NCBI RefSeq assembly: GCF_000018045.1
Contig: NC_009792.1
Location: 2,542,001 to 2,606,000, forward strand
Origin: Citrobacter koseri ATCC BAA-895
GTDB taxonomy: Bacteria; Pseudomonadota; Gammaproteobacteria; Enterobacterales; Enterobacteriaceae
Reading direction: 5' to 3'
DNA length: 64,000 nt
Below the pieces are notes generated by a model. It did not search any database. It saw only the letters and a program-made list of their open reading frames with translations, and was not told the origin of the DNA. A program made the translations under genes and the position numbers. Position 1 is the stretch's first letter. Each line of letters opens with the position of its first letter. Shown here piece by piece: positions 10,050 through 18,629 of this stretch.

Positions 10050-11021
10050 TTAAGGCAGAATAGACGGCTGATCCGCCCCTTCTTTCTCAACTTTCTGCTG
10101 CAACATATGCTCGCGCTTCATGCCCAGCTTCAGCGCCAGCGCCGAGGCCACGTAGATCGACGATGCCGTACCGATAGAAACACCGATCAGCATGGTCAGA
10201 GAGAAGCCTTCCAGTACCGGCCCGCCGAAGAGGTACAGCATCAGAATCACCACTAACGTCGTCCCGGAGGTGATCAACGTACGGTGCAGCGTCTGGGTCA
10301 ACGACACGTTAAAGATTTCGTAAGGCGTCCCGCGACGAATTTTGCGGAAGTTTTCACGAATACGGTCAGATACCACGATACTGTCGTTCAGCGAGTAACC
10401 GATAACCGACATCAACGATGCAACGATCGTCAGGTCGATCTCAATATGGAACAACGACAGAATCCCTAAGGTGATAATCACGTCGTGCGCCAGCGCGATA
10501 ACCACCCCCGCCGCCAGTCGCCACTCAAAGCGGAAACCGACATAAATGAGGATAGAGATCAGCGCAACAATCAGCGCCATCGCACCGGTTTGCGCCAGAT
10601 CGGCGCCCACGCTCGGCCCGACAAACTCAATACGCTTCACGGCGGCGTTCTGGCTGGTGGCTTCGTTAATGACACTCAGCACCTTGCTACCCAGCACCTG
10701 ACCGCCGTCTTCACCTTCCGTCGGCGGCATACGCACCATAATGTCGTGGCTGCTACCGAAGTTCTGCAACAGCGGCTCAGCAAAGCCCGCTTTTTCCAGC
10801 GCATCGCGCATCACGTCCATTTCGGCCGGTTTTTCCAGCGTGATTTCGATAACCGTACCACCGGTAAAATCGAGACCCCAGTTAAAACCGCGCACGCCCA
10901 TCACCACGATGGCCGCAATCAGCAGGAAGCCAGAGATGCCGAAAGCCCAGTAGTCCCAGCGCATAAAGTCATAGACTTTACGGCCGTGGTTCAATTGTTC
11001 AACAGTATATTCCTGTGCCAC
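10050..11021 (-). CDS. secF: Protein translocase subunit SecF
   Basis: Inner-membrane RND-type subunit that, with SecD and YajC, uses proton motive force to complete Sec export. The start is a GTG at 11021 with GAGGAG just upstream, giving the 323-residue E. coli-length protein that begins with fMet-AQEYTVEQLNHG; the longer in-frame ORF upstream overlaps the secD stop and is not used. Six membrane segments and a periplasmic domain after the first are visible. Ten bases separate it from secD. Confidence 0.97.
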   Translation of the reverse strand: MAQEYTVEQLNHGRKVYDFMRWDYWAFGISGFLLIAAIVVMGVRGFNWGLDFTGGTVIEITLEKPAEMDVMRDALEKAGFAEPLLQNFGSSHDIMVRMPPTEGEDGGQVLGSKVLSVINEATSQNAAVKRIEFVGPSVGADLAQTGAMALIVALISILIYVGFRFEWRLAAGVVIALAHDVIITLGILSLFHIEIDLTIVASLMSVIGYSLNDSIVVSDRIRENFRKIRRGTPYEIFNVSLTQTLHRTLITSGTTLVVILMLYLFGGPVLEGFSLTMLIGVSIGTASSIYVASALALKLGMKREHMLQQKVEKEGADQPSILP

Positions 11022-11031
11022 ATCGCACTCC

Positions 11032-12879
11032 TCAGATTGACAGCTTGTTGATGCGTTTGCCGCCATACAACAGGTTTACGATGGCACGCGTACCGACAAT
11101 CGCGGTAAACATCGACGTCGCCACACCGATACCGGTAGTAATCGCGAACCCTTTAATTGCCCCGGTGCCGACTGCGTACAGGATGATGACTTTAATCAGC
11201 GTGGTGATGTTCGCATCGAAGATGGAACTGAACGCGCCTTTATAACCTTCATCAATCGCCTGCTGAACCGTACGCCCGTTGCTCAACTCTTCTTTAATAC
11301 GTTCGTTGATCAGTACGTTGGCGTCGACCGCCACCGCAAGGGTTAGCACGATACCGGCAATCCCCGGCATACTCAGCGTGGCCCCCGGCAGCAGCGACAT
11401 GATACCGACAATCAATACCAGGTTGGCCACCAGCGCGCTTGTCGCAATCAGACCGAACTTCTTGTAGAAGAAGATCATGAACAGGATGGAGACCACCAGA
11501 CCGGCCAGACACGCTTCCAGGCCCTGTTTGATGTTCTGCATACCCAGCGTCGGGCCGATAGTCCGTTCTTCAACAATCTGAATCGGCGCAATCAGCGCAC
11601 CGGCGCGCAGCAGCAGAGAGAGCTGGCGGGCTTCGTTCGGGTTGTTGATACCGGTAATACGGAAGCTGTTGCCCAGGCGAGACTGGATGTTGGCGATGTT
11701 AATCACCTCTTCCTGCTTCACCAGTACCGCACGGCCGTTGGCATCTTTCTTACCGCTGTCTTTGTACTCCACAAACAAGGTCGCCATCGGCTTGCCGATA
11801 TTGTCTTTGGTGAAGTTAGACATGATGTTGCCACCTGCGCTATCCAGCGAGATGTTAACCTGCGGTTGGTTGTATTCGTCCTGGCTGGAAGTGGAGTCGG
11901 TGATATGGTCACCGGTCAGGATCACGCGTTTGTACAGCACAACCGGCTGGCCTTCGCGCGTCTGTTTCACTTCCGAGTCACCCGGTACGCGCCCGGATGC
12001 CGCCGCAGACTGGTCAACATTGGTGTTTACCAGACGGAATTCGAGGGTCGCGGTAGCGCCCAGAATCTCTTTCGCACGCGCGGTATCCTGAATACCCGGC
12101 AGCTCAACGACGATGCGATCCGCACCCTGACGCTGGACAACCGGCTCAGCCACGCCCAATTGGTTTACACGGTTACGCAGAATGTTGATGTTCTGCTGAA
12201 CGGCATATTCACGCGCTTCGCTCAGACGCGCATCAGACATGACCGCACGCAGCACCGTATTGCCCTGGCTGGTAATCACCAGATCGCGGTGACGCCCGCT
12301 CAGATAAGAGATCGCTTCATCACGCGCTTTGTTATCGCGGAACGTGATGCTCAGACCGTAGTTATCTTCTTTGCGAACAGTGGTATAAGGAATGCCTTTT
12401 TCACGCAGGTCGCTGCGCAGGCTATCGATATTTTGCTCCTGAAGCTTACCTAACGCGGTGTCCATATCCACTTCCATCAGGAAGTGAACGCCGCCACGCA
12501 GGTCAAGGCCAAGTTTCATCGGCTCGGCTTTAATGGCCGCCAGCCAACGAGGCGTTGCCGGAGCAAGGTTAAGCGCCACGACGTATTTATCACCCAGCAC
12601 GCCAACCAGCGCTTCACGGGCGCGCAGCTGGATGTCGGTGGTGTCGAAGCGCGCAAGAATAGCGCCCTCTTCCAGAGCCACAGACTTAGCGGTAATTTTT
12701 TCTTCTTGTAACGTTTTCTGGACCTGGATCAGCGTTTGCTCACTGGCGGCGACGCCGCGCGCGCCAGTGATTTGAACAGCCGGATCCTCACCATACAGGT
12801 TGGGAAGTGCGTAAAGCAGGCCGACGACAATCACGACGACCAGCATGATGTACTTCCACAAAGGATAACGGTTTAACAC
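11032..12879 (-). CDS. secD: Protein translocase subunit SecD
   Basis: Partner of SecF in the SecDF-YajC complex. The 615-residue protein has one N-terminal membrane segment, a large periplasmic domain with the P1 head (about residues 30-450) and five C-terminal membrane segments; the conserved DLRGGVHFLMEVD motif and the TM4 DANVLINERIKEE motif are intact. The start codon is GTG. It is 27 bp after yajC and 10 bp before secF. Confidence 0.98.
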   Translation of the reverse strand: MLNRYPLWKYIMLVVVIVVGLLYALPNLYGEDPAVQITGARGVAASEQTLIQVQKTLQEEKITAKSVALEEGAILARFDTTDIQLRAREALVGVLGDKYVVALNLAPATPRWLAAIKAEPMKLGLDLRGGVHFLMEVDMDTALGKLQEQNIDSLRSDLREKGIPYTTVRKEDNYGLSITFRDNKARDEAISYLSGRHRDLVITSQGNTVLRAVMSDARLSEAREYAVQQNINILRNRVNQLGVAEPVVQRQGADRIVVELPGIQDTARAKEILGATATLEFRLVNTNVDQSAAASGRVPGDSEVKQTREGQPVVLYKRVILTGDHITDSTSSQDEYNQPQVNISLDSAGGNIMSNFTKDNIGKPMATLFVEYKDSGKKDANGRAVLVKQEEVINIANIQSRLGNSFRITGINNPNEARQLSLLLRAGALIAPIQIVEERTIGPTLGMQNIKQGLEACLAGLVVSILFMIFFYKKFGLIATSALVANLVLIVGIMSLLPGATLSMPGIAGIVLTLAVAVDANVLINERIKEELSNGRTVQQAIDEGYKGAFSSIFDANITTLIKVIILYAVGTGAIKGFAITTGIGVATSMFTAIVGTRAIVNLLYGGKRINKLSI

Positions 12880-12906
12880 GGCAGTTCCCTTTGGGAAAAC
12901 AATAGA

Positions 12907-13239
12907 TTACAGCGCCTTCATAGTGCCTTTCGGCAGAACGGCAGCTACGAAGTCACGTTTGATAACCACTTCAGTGGTGTCATTCAGCGCGATAACGATG
13001 TAGCCGGATTCCGCTACTTTCGTTACACGACCCACCAGGCCACCGTTAGTCAGCACTTCATCGCCTTTTGCGATGGAGCTCATCAGGTTTTTGTGTTCTT
13101 TGGTGCGCTTCTGCTGTGGACGCAGGATCATGAAGTAGAAAATCAGACCAAACACCACCAGCATCAAAATCAGAGACATCGGGCTGCCCTGCGCCGGAGC
13201 ACCTGTTGCCGCTACCGCATCAGAAATAAAAAAGCTCAT
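12907..13239 (-). CDS. yajC: Sec translocase accessory subunit YajC
   Basis: Single-span inner-membrane protein that copurifies with SecDF. Start set at 13239 (MSFFISDAVAATG), giving the E. coli length of 110 residues; ten further in-frame codons upstream are AT-rich leader. One transmembrane helix (MSLILMLVVFGLIFYFMIL, residues 21-39) is followed by the conserved RPQQKRTKEHKN and a small SH3-like cytosolic domain. Confidence 0.96.
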   Translation of the reverse strand: MSFFISDAVAATGAPAQGSPMSLILMLVVFGLIFYFMILRPQQKRTKEHKNLMSSIAKGDEVLTNGGLVGRVTKVAESGYIVIALNDTTEVVIKRDFVAAVLPKGTMKAL

Positions 13240-13261
13240 TAAATTTCCCTCATTATTAAAA

Positions 13262-14389
13262 TTAATCAACGTTCAAAGGTGGAACAGGTCGACCCTGACG
13301 TTGGTAAAAATCGGTCACGAAGCTCTCTAATTTACCCTCTTCAATAGCCTTGCGTAAACCCGCCATCAAACGCTGGTAGTAACGCAGGTTATGAATCGTG
13401 TTGAGTCGCGCGCCCAATATTTCGTTGCAACGGTCGAGATGATGCAAGTAGGCACGCGAATAATTGCGACAGGTGTAGCAATCACACTCGGCATCGAGCG
13501 GGCTGGTGTCGCTTTTATGCTTCGCATTACGAATTTTCACCACGCCGTCAGTCACGAACAGGTGACCATTACGGGCATTGCGTGTTGGCATAACGCAGTC
13601 AAACATATCGATACCGCGACGCACGCCTTCTACCAGATCTTCCGGTTTGCCGACGCCCATCAGGTAACGAGGTTTGTCCGCCGGGATTTGCGGGCAGACA
13701 TGCTCCAGAATGCGGTGCATGTCTTCCTTCGGCTCACCCACAGCCAGACCGCCGACAGCGTAGCCATCAAAGCCAATCTCTACCAGACCTTTGACGGAGA
13801 TATCGCGTAAATCTTCGTAAACGCTGCCCTGAATGATGCCAAAAAGCGCATTTTTGTTGCCCAAACCATCAAAACGGTCGCGGCTGCGCTTCGCCCAGCG
13901 TAAAGACATCTCCATAGAGCGTTTAGCATAGTCCCAGTCCGCCGGATACGGCGTACATTCGTCGAAAATCATGACGATATCGGAACCGAGATCGTACTGA
14001 ATCTCCATGGATTTTTCAGGATCGAGGAAAATCGGATCGCCGTTGATCGGGTTGCGGAAATGCACGCCCTGCTCGGTGATCTTGCGAATATCGCCGAGGC
14101 TGAACACCTGGAAACCGCCGGAGTCCGTCAGGATCGGGCCTTTCCACTGCATGAAATCATGCAGATCGCCATGCAGTTTCATGATTTCCTGACCCGGGCG
14201 CAGCCACAGGTGGAAGGTGTTGCCGAGAATAATTTGTGCGCCGGTGGCTTCAACTTCTTCCGGCGTCATGCCTTTAACGGTGCCATACGTACCGACAGGC
14301 ATAAAAGCAGGCGTTTCCACTACGCCACGATCAAACACCAGGCGGCCACGGCGAGCGCGTCCGTCGGTAGTATCCAGTTCGAATTTCAT
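13262..14389 (-). CDS. tgt: tRNA-guanine transglycosylase
   Basis: Exchanges guanine at position 34 of GUN-anticodon tRNAs for preQ1, the committed step of queuosine insertion. At 375 residues it equals E. coli Tgt. Catalytic Asp residues lie in TDSGGFQVFSL (near residue 89) and the GVRRGIDMFDCVMPTR stretch (near 264); the zinc site CDCYTCRNYSRAYLHHL follows at about 302-332. Next gene upstream is queA, which acts immediately after it in the same pathway. Confidence 0.98.
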   Translation of the reverse strand: MKFELDTTDGRARRGRLVFDRGVVETPAFMPVGTYGTVKGMTPEEVEATGAQIILGNTFHLWLRPGQEIMKLHGDLHDFMQWKGPILTDSGGFQVFSLGDIRKITEQGVHFRNPINGDPIFLDPEKSMEIQYDLGSDIVMIFDECTPYPADWDYAKRSMEMSLRWAKRSRDRFDGLGNKNALFGIIQGSVYEDLRDISVKGLVEIGFDGYAVGGLAVGEPKEDMHRILEHVCPQIPADKPRYLMGVGKPEDLVEGVRRGIDMFDCVMPTRNARNGHLFVTDGVVKIRNAKHKSDTSPLDAECDCYTCRNYSRAYLHHLDRCNEILGARLNTIHNLRYYQRLMAGLRKAIEEGKLESFVTDFYQRQGRPVPPLNVD

Positions 14390-14442
14390 TTTCTCTCCAT
14401 ACGCCAGAAAAACAGTCTGACGTTTAAACCTGTGCCGCGAAC

Positions 14443-15513
14443 CTACTTCCCGACACGCTCATTCAAAGCCTGCGGATTGTACGTGATAAACATCGCGTCC
14501 CCGTAGCTAAAAAAGCGATAATTTTGTTCTACCGCAGCCTTGTACGCATTCATCGTGTGCTGATAACCCGCAAAAGCGGACACCAGCATAATCAGCGTCG
14601 ATTCCGGCAGATGGAAATTGGTCACCAGCGCATCAATCACTTTGTATTGATAACCTGGGTAGATGAAGATTTGCGTATCGCCGAAGAACGGTTCGATCAG
14701 GTCGTTTTTCGCCGCCTGCGCCGCACTCTCCAGCGAGCGTACCGAGGTGGTGCCTACCGCGATGATCCGATTGCCCCGCGCTTTTGCCGCCAGCACCGCA
14801 TCAACCACCTCCTGCGGGACTTCGGCGTACTCCGAGTGCATGATGTGATCTTCAATGGTCTCCACACGCACCGGCTGGAACGTCCCCGCGCCGACGTGCA
14901 GCGTCACAAACGCCATCTCAATGCCTTTTTCGCGCAGCGCGGCCAGCAGCGGATCGTCAAAGTGCAAACCTGCGGTTGGCGCGGCAACGGCCCCCGGTTT
15001 TTCACTGTAGACCGTCTGATACAACTCACGGTCGGCATCTTCATCCGGGCGGTCGATGTATGGCGGCAGCGGCATATGGCCGATCGCGTTGAGGATCTCC
15101 AGAACCGGGCGCGCGTCGTTGAACTCAACTTCAAACAGCGCGCCATGACGTGCGGTCATGGTGGCGTTAATGCTTTCGTCATCGCCCAACAGCAGTTCCG
15201 CGCCCGGTTTCGGCGCTTTGGAAGCGCGAATATGCGCCAGAATGCGTTTGTCATCCAGCATCCGCTCAACCAGCACTTCAATCTTGCCGCCGCTGGCTTT
15301 ACGGCCAAACAGACGCGCCGGGATGACGCGGGTATTATTAAAGACCAGCAGATCGCCAGGGTTGAGCTTATCGAGCAGATCGGTGAAAGTACCGTGCGTC
15401 AGCGCGCCCGTCGGCCCGTCCAGTGACAGCAAGCGGCAACGACTGCGCTCAGGCTGCGGATAGTGGGCAATCAGGGATTCGGGTAATTCAAAGGAAAAAT
15501 CGGTAACGCGCAT
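14443..15513 (-). CDS. queA: S-adenosylmethionine:tRNA ribosyltransferase-isomerase
   Basis: Transfers and isomerises the ribosyl group of SAM onto preQ1 in tRNA, making epoxyqueuosine. The 356-residue protein matches E. coli QueA, with MRVTDFSFELPESLIA at the N-terminus and the conserved PTAGLHF and GTTSVRSLE motifs. First gene of the queA-tgt-yajC-secD-secF operon; tgt begins 53 bp downstream. Confidence 0.98.
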   Translation of the reverse strand: MRVTDFSFELPESLIAHYPQPERSRCRLLSLDGPTGALTHGTFTDLLDKLNPGDLLVFNNTRVIPARLFGRKASGGKIEVLVERMLDDKRILAHIRASKAPKPGAELLLGDDESINATMTARHGALFEVEFNDARPVLEILNAIGHMPLPPYIDRPDEDADRELYQTVYSEKPGAVAAPTAGLHFDDPLLAALREKGIEMAFVTLHVGAGTFQPVRVETIEDHIMHSEYAEVPQEVVDAVLAAKARGNRIIAVGTTSVRSLESAAQAAKNDLIEPFFGDTQIFIYPGYQYKVIDALVTNFHLPESTLIMLVSAFAGYQHTMNAYKAAVEQNYRFFSYGDAMFITYNPQALNERVGK

Positions 15514-15545
15514 GACACTGACTCAGACTAAAATAAGAGGCGGGT

Positions 15546-15574
15546 AGTCTAGTGCCGGGGCGCGCTCCCTGCAA
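15546..15574 (-). promoter_or_regulatory. Sigma-70 promoter of the queA operon
   Basis: Minus strand: TTGCAG (15569-15574), 17-bp spacer, TAGACT (15546-15551), about 32 bp before the queA ATG. Spacing is ideal and each hexamer matches four or more consensus bases. Confidence 0.65.
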
Positions 15575-15604
15575 CCGTTACCCCTCAAGTTAAGAGATAT
15601 AAGC

Positions 15605-15750
15605 TATAGACAAAATCATTCAGGATGTATCGAGGCGGCAACTGAATGAGTCTCCAGGCGCTTACTCAAGTAAGTCGCAGGGGTGAGGCCCGGGGATGGG
15701 CCGAGTAACTCGCAGCCAACAAAGAGGCAGTTTGAAGGATGAAGTGGATA
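15605..15750. repeat. Dispersed enterobacterial intergenic repeat upstream of acpH
   Basis: The stretch tatagacaaaatcattca ... gcttactcaagtaagt ... cgcagccaac ... gtttgaaggatgaagtgga matches, from memory, the long intergenic repeat found many times in Escherichia, Salmonella and Citrobacter (ends TATAGACAAAATAATTC and GAAGTATGACGGGTATA). It holds internal palindromes (cttactcaagtaag; ggcccggggatgggcc). Its right end contains the acpH ribosome site and the A of the start codon. Confidence 0.65.
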
Positions 15751-16331
15751 TGAATTTTCTTGCACACCTGCACTTAGCGCATCTCGCCGACAGCTCGCTT
15801 TCCGGCAATTTACTAGCCGATTTTGTTCGGGGAAACCCGGAGGCTAATTTTCCCCCTGACGTGGTGGAAGGGATTTATATGCATCGGCGGATTGACGTCA
15901 TGACCGATAATCTGCCGGAAGTGCGTGAAGCGCGGGAATGGTTTCGCAGCGAAACCCGTCGTGTAGCCCCCATCACTCTGGATGTGATGTGGGACCACTT
16001 CCTGTCGCGCCACTGGTCGACAATATCTCCCGATTTCCCGTTGCAGGCATTCGTGGGCTACGCCCATGCGCAGGTCAGCACTATTTTGCCCGACTCGCCG
16101 CCGCGTTTTGTGAATCTGAACGATTATCTGTGGTCGGAAAAGTGGCTGGAGCGTTATCGCGATATGGATTTTATCCAGAATGTCCTCAACGGGATGGCGA
16201 ATCGCCGCCCACGCCTCGATGCCCTGCGCGATTCCTGGTACGATCTGGATGCGCACTACGATGCGTTAGAAGCACGCTTCTGGCGCTTCTACCCGCGCAT
16301 GATGGCGCAGGCGCGTCAGAAGTCGCTTTAG
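15750..16331 (+). CDS. acpH: ACP phosphodiesterase
   Basis: Removes the 4'-phosphopantetheine arm from holo-acyl carrier protein; metal-dependent HD-like fold. Start at 15750 (MNFLAHLHLAHLADSSLSG) gives 193 residues, the E. coli length; 18 upstream in-frame codons lie within a repeat. Likely metal ligands are in NFLAHLHLA, GNLLADFVRG and MHRRIDVMTD. GAAGGA at 15734-15739 is a good ribosome site with ten-base spacing. In E. coli the next gene is malZ; here an accessory block intervenes. Confidence 0.94.
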   Translation: MNFLAHLHLAHLADSSLSGNLLADFVRGNPEANFPPDVVEGIYMHRRIDVMTDNLPEVREAREWFRSETRRVAPITLDVMWDHFLSRHWSTISPDFPLQAFVGYAHAQVSTILPDSPPRFVNLNDYLWSEKWLERYRDMDFIQNVLNGMANRRPRLDALRDSWYDLDAHYDALEARFWRFYPRMMAQARQKSL

Positions 16332-16333
16332 CT

Positions 16334-16359
16334 GCCTGATAAGCGTAACGCCATCAGGC
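16334..16359. repeat. REP-like palindrome after acpH
   Basis: GCCTGAT and ATCAGGC arms around aagcgtaacgcc, a short REP/PU relative, followed by an A run. Confidence 0.7.
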
Positions 16360-16405
16360 AAAAAATTGATAGGTGAAACCTGTCTCATTGATTGTCAGCA
16401 CCGCG

Positions 16406-16434
16406 TTGAGTTGCCCTCTTCCCCTCCCTATACT
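16406..16434 (+). promoter_or_regulatory. Sigma-70 promoter of tsaA
   Basis: TTGAGT (16406-16411), 17-bp spacer, TATACT (16429-16434), followed 33 bp later by GCAGGAG and the tsaA ATG. Strong match and ideal spacing. Confidence 0.75.
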
Positions 16435-16480
16435 TGCCCGCGTTGCGTTCCAAACCCCTTAACTTTGCAGGAGTATTTAT

Positions 16481-17083
16481 ATGGTACTGGTTACTCGTCA
16501 GGCCCCGGACTTCACAGCAGCCGCCGTACTGGGTAGCGGTGAGATCGTTGAAAACTTCAACTTCAAACAGCACACCAACGGCAAAGCAACCGTTCTGTTC
16601 TTCTGGCCGATGGATTTCACCTTCGTTTGCCCGTCTGAACTGATTGCTTTCGACAAACGTTATGAAGAGTTCCAGGCGCGTGGCGTAGAAGTTGTCGGCG
16701 TTTCTTTTGACTCTGAATTCGTCCACAACGCATGGCGTAACACCCCTGTCGATAAAGGCGGCATCGGTGCAGTGAAATACGCAATGGTTGCTGACGTGAA
16801 GCGTGAAATCCAGAAAGCCTACGGTATCGAACACCCGGAAGCGGGCGTTGCCCTGCGCGGTTCTTTCCTGATCGACGCCAACGGCGTGGTTCGTCACCAG
16901 GTGGTTAACGACCTGCCGCTGGGCCGTAACATCGACGAAATGCTGCGTATGGTTGACGCGTTGCAGTTCCACGAAGAGCACGGCGAAGTGTGCCCGGCAC
17001 AGTGGGAAAAAGGCAAAGAAGGGATGAACGCCTCTCCAGACGGCGTGGCAAAATACCTGACTGAAAACGTCGCCAGCCTGTAA
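16481..17083 (+). CDS. tsaA: Typical 2-Cys peroxiredoxin (thioredoxin peroxidase)
   Basis: Thiol peroxidase that reduces hydrogen peroxide and organic hydroperoxides with thioredoxin- or AhpF-type reductants. At 200 residues, with the peroxidatic Cys50 in DFTFVCPSE and the resolving Cys171 in GEVCPAQW, it is a canonical 2-Cys Prx. It resembles the Salmonella TsaA protein, distinct from AhpC, and E. coli K-12 has no gene here. It has its own promoter and terminator, so it is a single-gene unit. Confidence 0.93.
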   Translation: MVLVTRQAPDFTAAAVLGSGEIVENFNFKQHTNGKATVLFFWPMDFTFVCPSELIAFDKRYEEFQARGVEVVGVSFDSEFVHNAWRNTPVDKGGIGAVKYAMVADVKREIQKAYGIEHPEAGVALRGSFLIDANGVVRHQVVNDLPLGRNIDEMLRMVDALQFHEEHGEVCPAQWEKGKEGMNASPDGVAKYLTENVASL

Positions 17084-17096
17084 TCGGCTCGAATTG

Positions 17097-17126
17097 AAAA
17101 AAGCTCGCTATGGCGAGCTTTTTTAT
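17097..17126 (+). terminator. tsaA intrinsic terminator
   Basis: AAGCTCGC (17101-17108) pairs with GCGAGCTT (17113-17120) over a four-base loop, followed by TTTTTATT. It begins 13 bp after the stop codon. Confidence 0.9.
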
Positions 17127-17128
17127 TG

Positions 17129-17223
17129 CGCTTATCAGGCCTATGGATTTTTGTAGGCCGGATAAGGCGTTCCGCCGCCATCCGGCGTAGTGCCCGGTGG
17201 CTCGCCGTTTACCGGGCCTGCAA
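17129..17223. repeat. REP/BIME element between tsaA and the DUF3999 gene
   Basis: Contains gcttatcaggcc, tgtaggccggataaggcg ... cgccatccggcg, and gcccggtggc ... gtttaccgggcc arms; two opposing REP units separate convergent genes. Confidence 0.85.
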
Positions 17224-17234
17224 ACACGTAGCGT

Positions 17235-18629
17235 TTACGCCGCGCCGTCCTTTTTCACCTCGCGCCAGATTCGCCACGCCATCACCAACAGTACCGCGAC
17301 GCCTGCAATCAACGCCCCCCACACCAGTAACGTTTTCCAGCGGCTTTGCTGTTCCGCAGCCGACGTTGCCGTCAGCCGCGCCTCACCGCCCAGCGTTACG
17401 CGCTGCTGCGTCATCGCCCAGGGCAGGTCGTTAACATCCTGCGTTTTGCGCAGCGACGCCGGGATCAGCATATCCAGCTCAACATCGGCTTTTTCCGCCG
17501 CCCGGTTTCCCCAGGCCAGCATATACGGGCCTTTCCCCTGCGTATTGAACACCAGTTGATAACTGTCCCGCGCGCCGCTCAGCGCAGGCAGCGTTTCCGG
17601 CAATCGGGCGTTGATGGTGGTCATACGGATAGCTTCAACCTGTTGACCTGAAAGAAGAATATCCTCCGAACGCTTCCCGTCGAGGCGGTACAGGATCGTT
17701 TTCGTCAGTGGACGCCACGCCTCTTTTTCCCCGCCGCGCCATGCCAGCTCAACCGGTAAAACGCCCTCGTTTTCCAACGCAATTCTGAGCGACGTCAGCG
17801 GCTGCGGCTGATTCCAGCGCCATACGGCTTCTGTTTCCGACACTTTCTTTGCGTGGGCCTCCAGCGCAATACGCTCCGACGCCGGTTCTCCGCTGTCCGC
17901 AATGGCGCTTACGCTGTTTAAGGTCAGCGGCGGACTTTGCGAATCGAGAATCACCAGCAGGTAGCGACGGCCTTCCGCAGAGAGCGTCAGGCTGGCGCTG
18001 ATGGTGTCCATTTTCAGCCGATCGTTATCGCGCGTCAGATCCATCAGCGGCGCGTCTTCTTGCACGGGTTGCCAGTAACGTAAATCACGGCTGGCATAAA
18101 CGGACGCCTTCCCCTGCCAGTTGCCCGCAGGCGTGTTCCAGTTCAGGCGCAGTTGCGCCAGCGAAAAGGCCGCCGTCATCTCTTCCGGCAGAGTCAGTAA
18201 ATAGCTCTGCCCAACCGCGTTAACGTCATCGCTTTCCAGATGAATTTCCACGCCGGTCTTTGAACGCAAGACAAAGGATTCGCTTCCACGGCGCTCCCCT
18301 TCCCGCGGTGATACTGGCGACATATCCAGAGGAAAAAGCCGCAGCGCCACCGTCTCTGGCGTGACAGACGGCGTTTTCTGCGCCGTCAGCGCAAAGGGCA
18401 CCGTATCGCCCTGGCGGTTAAAAACCCGCACATCGCGTAAATCCGGCCAGGCGCTTTGTTGGTAAAGCGCCAGCGGCAGCGAAACGCGATACCACGGCGA
18501 TGAACCCGTCGCTTCCAGCATCATGCCGGTGGCGTAATCCTGCGGCGTTTCCGGGGCTTCGTCACGGCTGAACACCGGCCACGCCACACTCAGCAACGCG
18601 CTCCAGACTACCGCTTTCATCCATTTCAT
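17235..18629 (-). CDS. DUF3999 family exported membrane-anchored protein
   Basis: 464 residues. A signal peptide (MKWMKAVVWSALLSVAWPVFS) leads into a long beta-rich periplasmic region with discoidin-like jelly-roll character (RVSLPLALYQQSAWPDLRDVRVFN and later LRYWQPVQEDAPLMDL), and a single C-terminal membrane helix (TLLVWGALIAGVAVLLVMAW) followed by a basic tail. No catalytic motif is recognised and function is unknown. Its ATG overlaps the TGA of the DUF2339 gene (ATGA), so the two are translationally coupled and probably act together in the inner membrane. The pair is absent from this place in E. coli K-12. Confidence 0.85.
   Translation of the reverse strand: MKWMKAVVWSALLSVAWPVFSRDEAPETPQDYATGMMLEATGSSPWYRVSLPLALYQQSAWPDLRDVRVFNRQGDTVPFALTAQKTPSVTPETVALRLFPLDMSPVSPREGERRGSESFVLRSKTGVEIHLESDDVNAVGQSYLLTLPEEMTAAFSLAQLRLNWNTPAGNWQGKASVYASRDLRYWQPVQEDAPLMDLTRDNDRLKMDTISASLTLSAEGRRYLLVILDSQSPPLTLNSVSAIADSGEPASERIALEAHAKKVSETEAVWRWNQPQPLTSLRIALENEGVLPVELAWRGGEKEAWRPLTKTILYRLDGKRSEDILLSGQQVEAIRMTTINARLPETLPALSGARDSYQLVFNTQGKGPYMLAWGNRAAEKADVELDMLIPASLRKTQDVNDLPWAMTQQRVTLGGEARLTATSAAEQQSRWKTLLVWGALIAGVAVLLVMAWRIWREVKKDGAA

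Noticed and set aside
11022..11066. Upstream extension of SecF (15 extra codons)
   Set aside because: It overlaps the end of secD and has no ribosome site, whereas GTG at 11021 has GAGGAG and fits the family.
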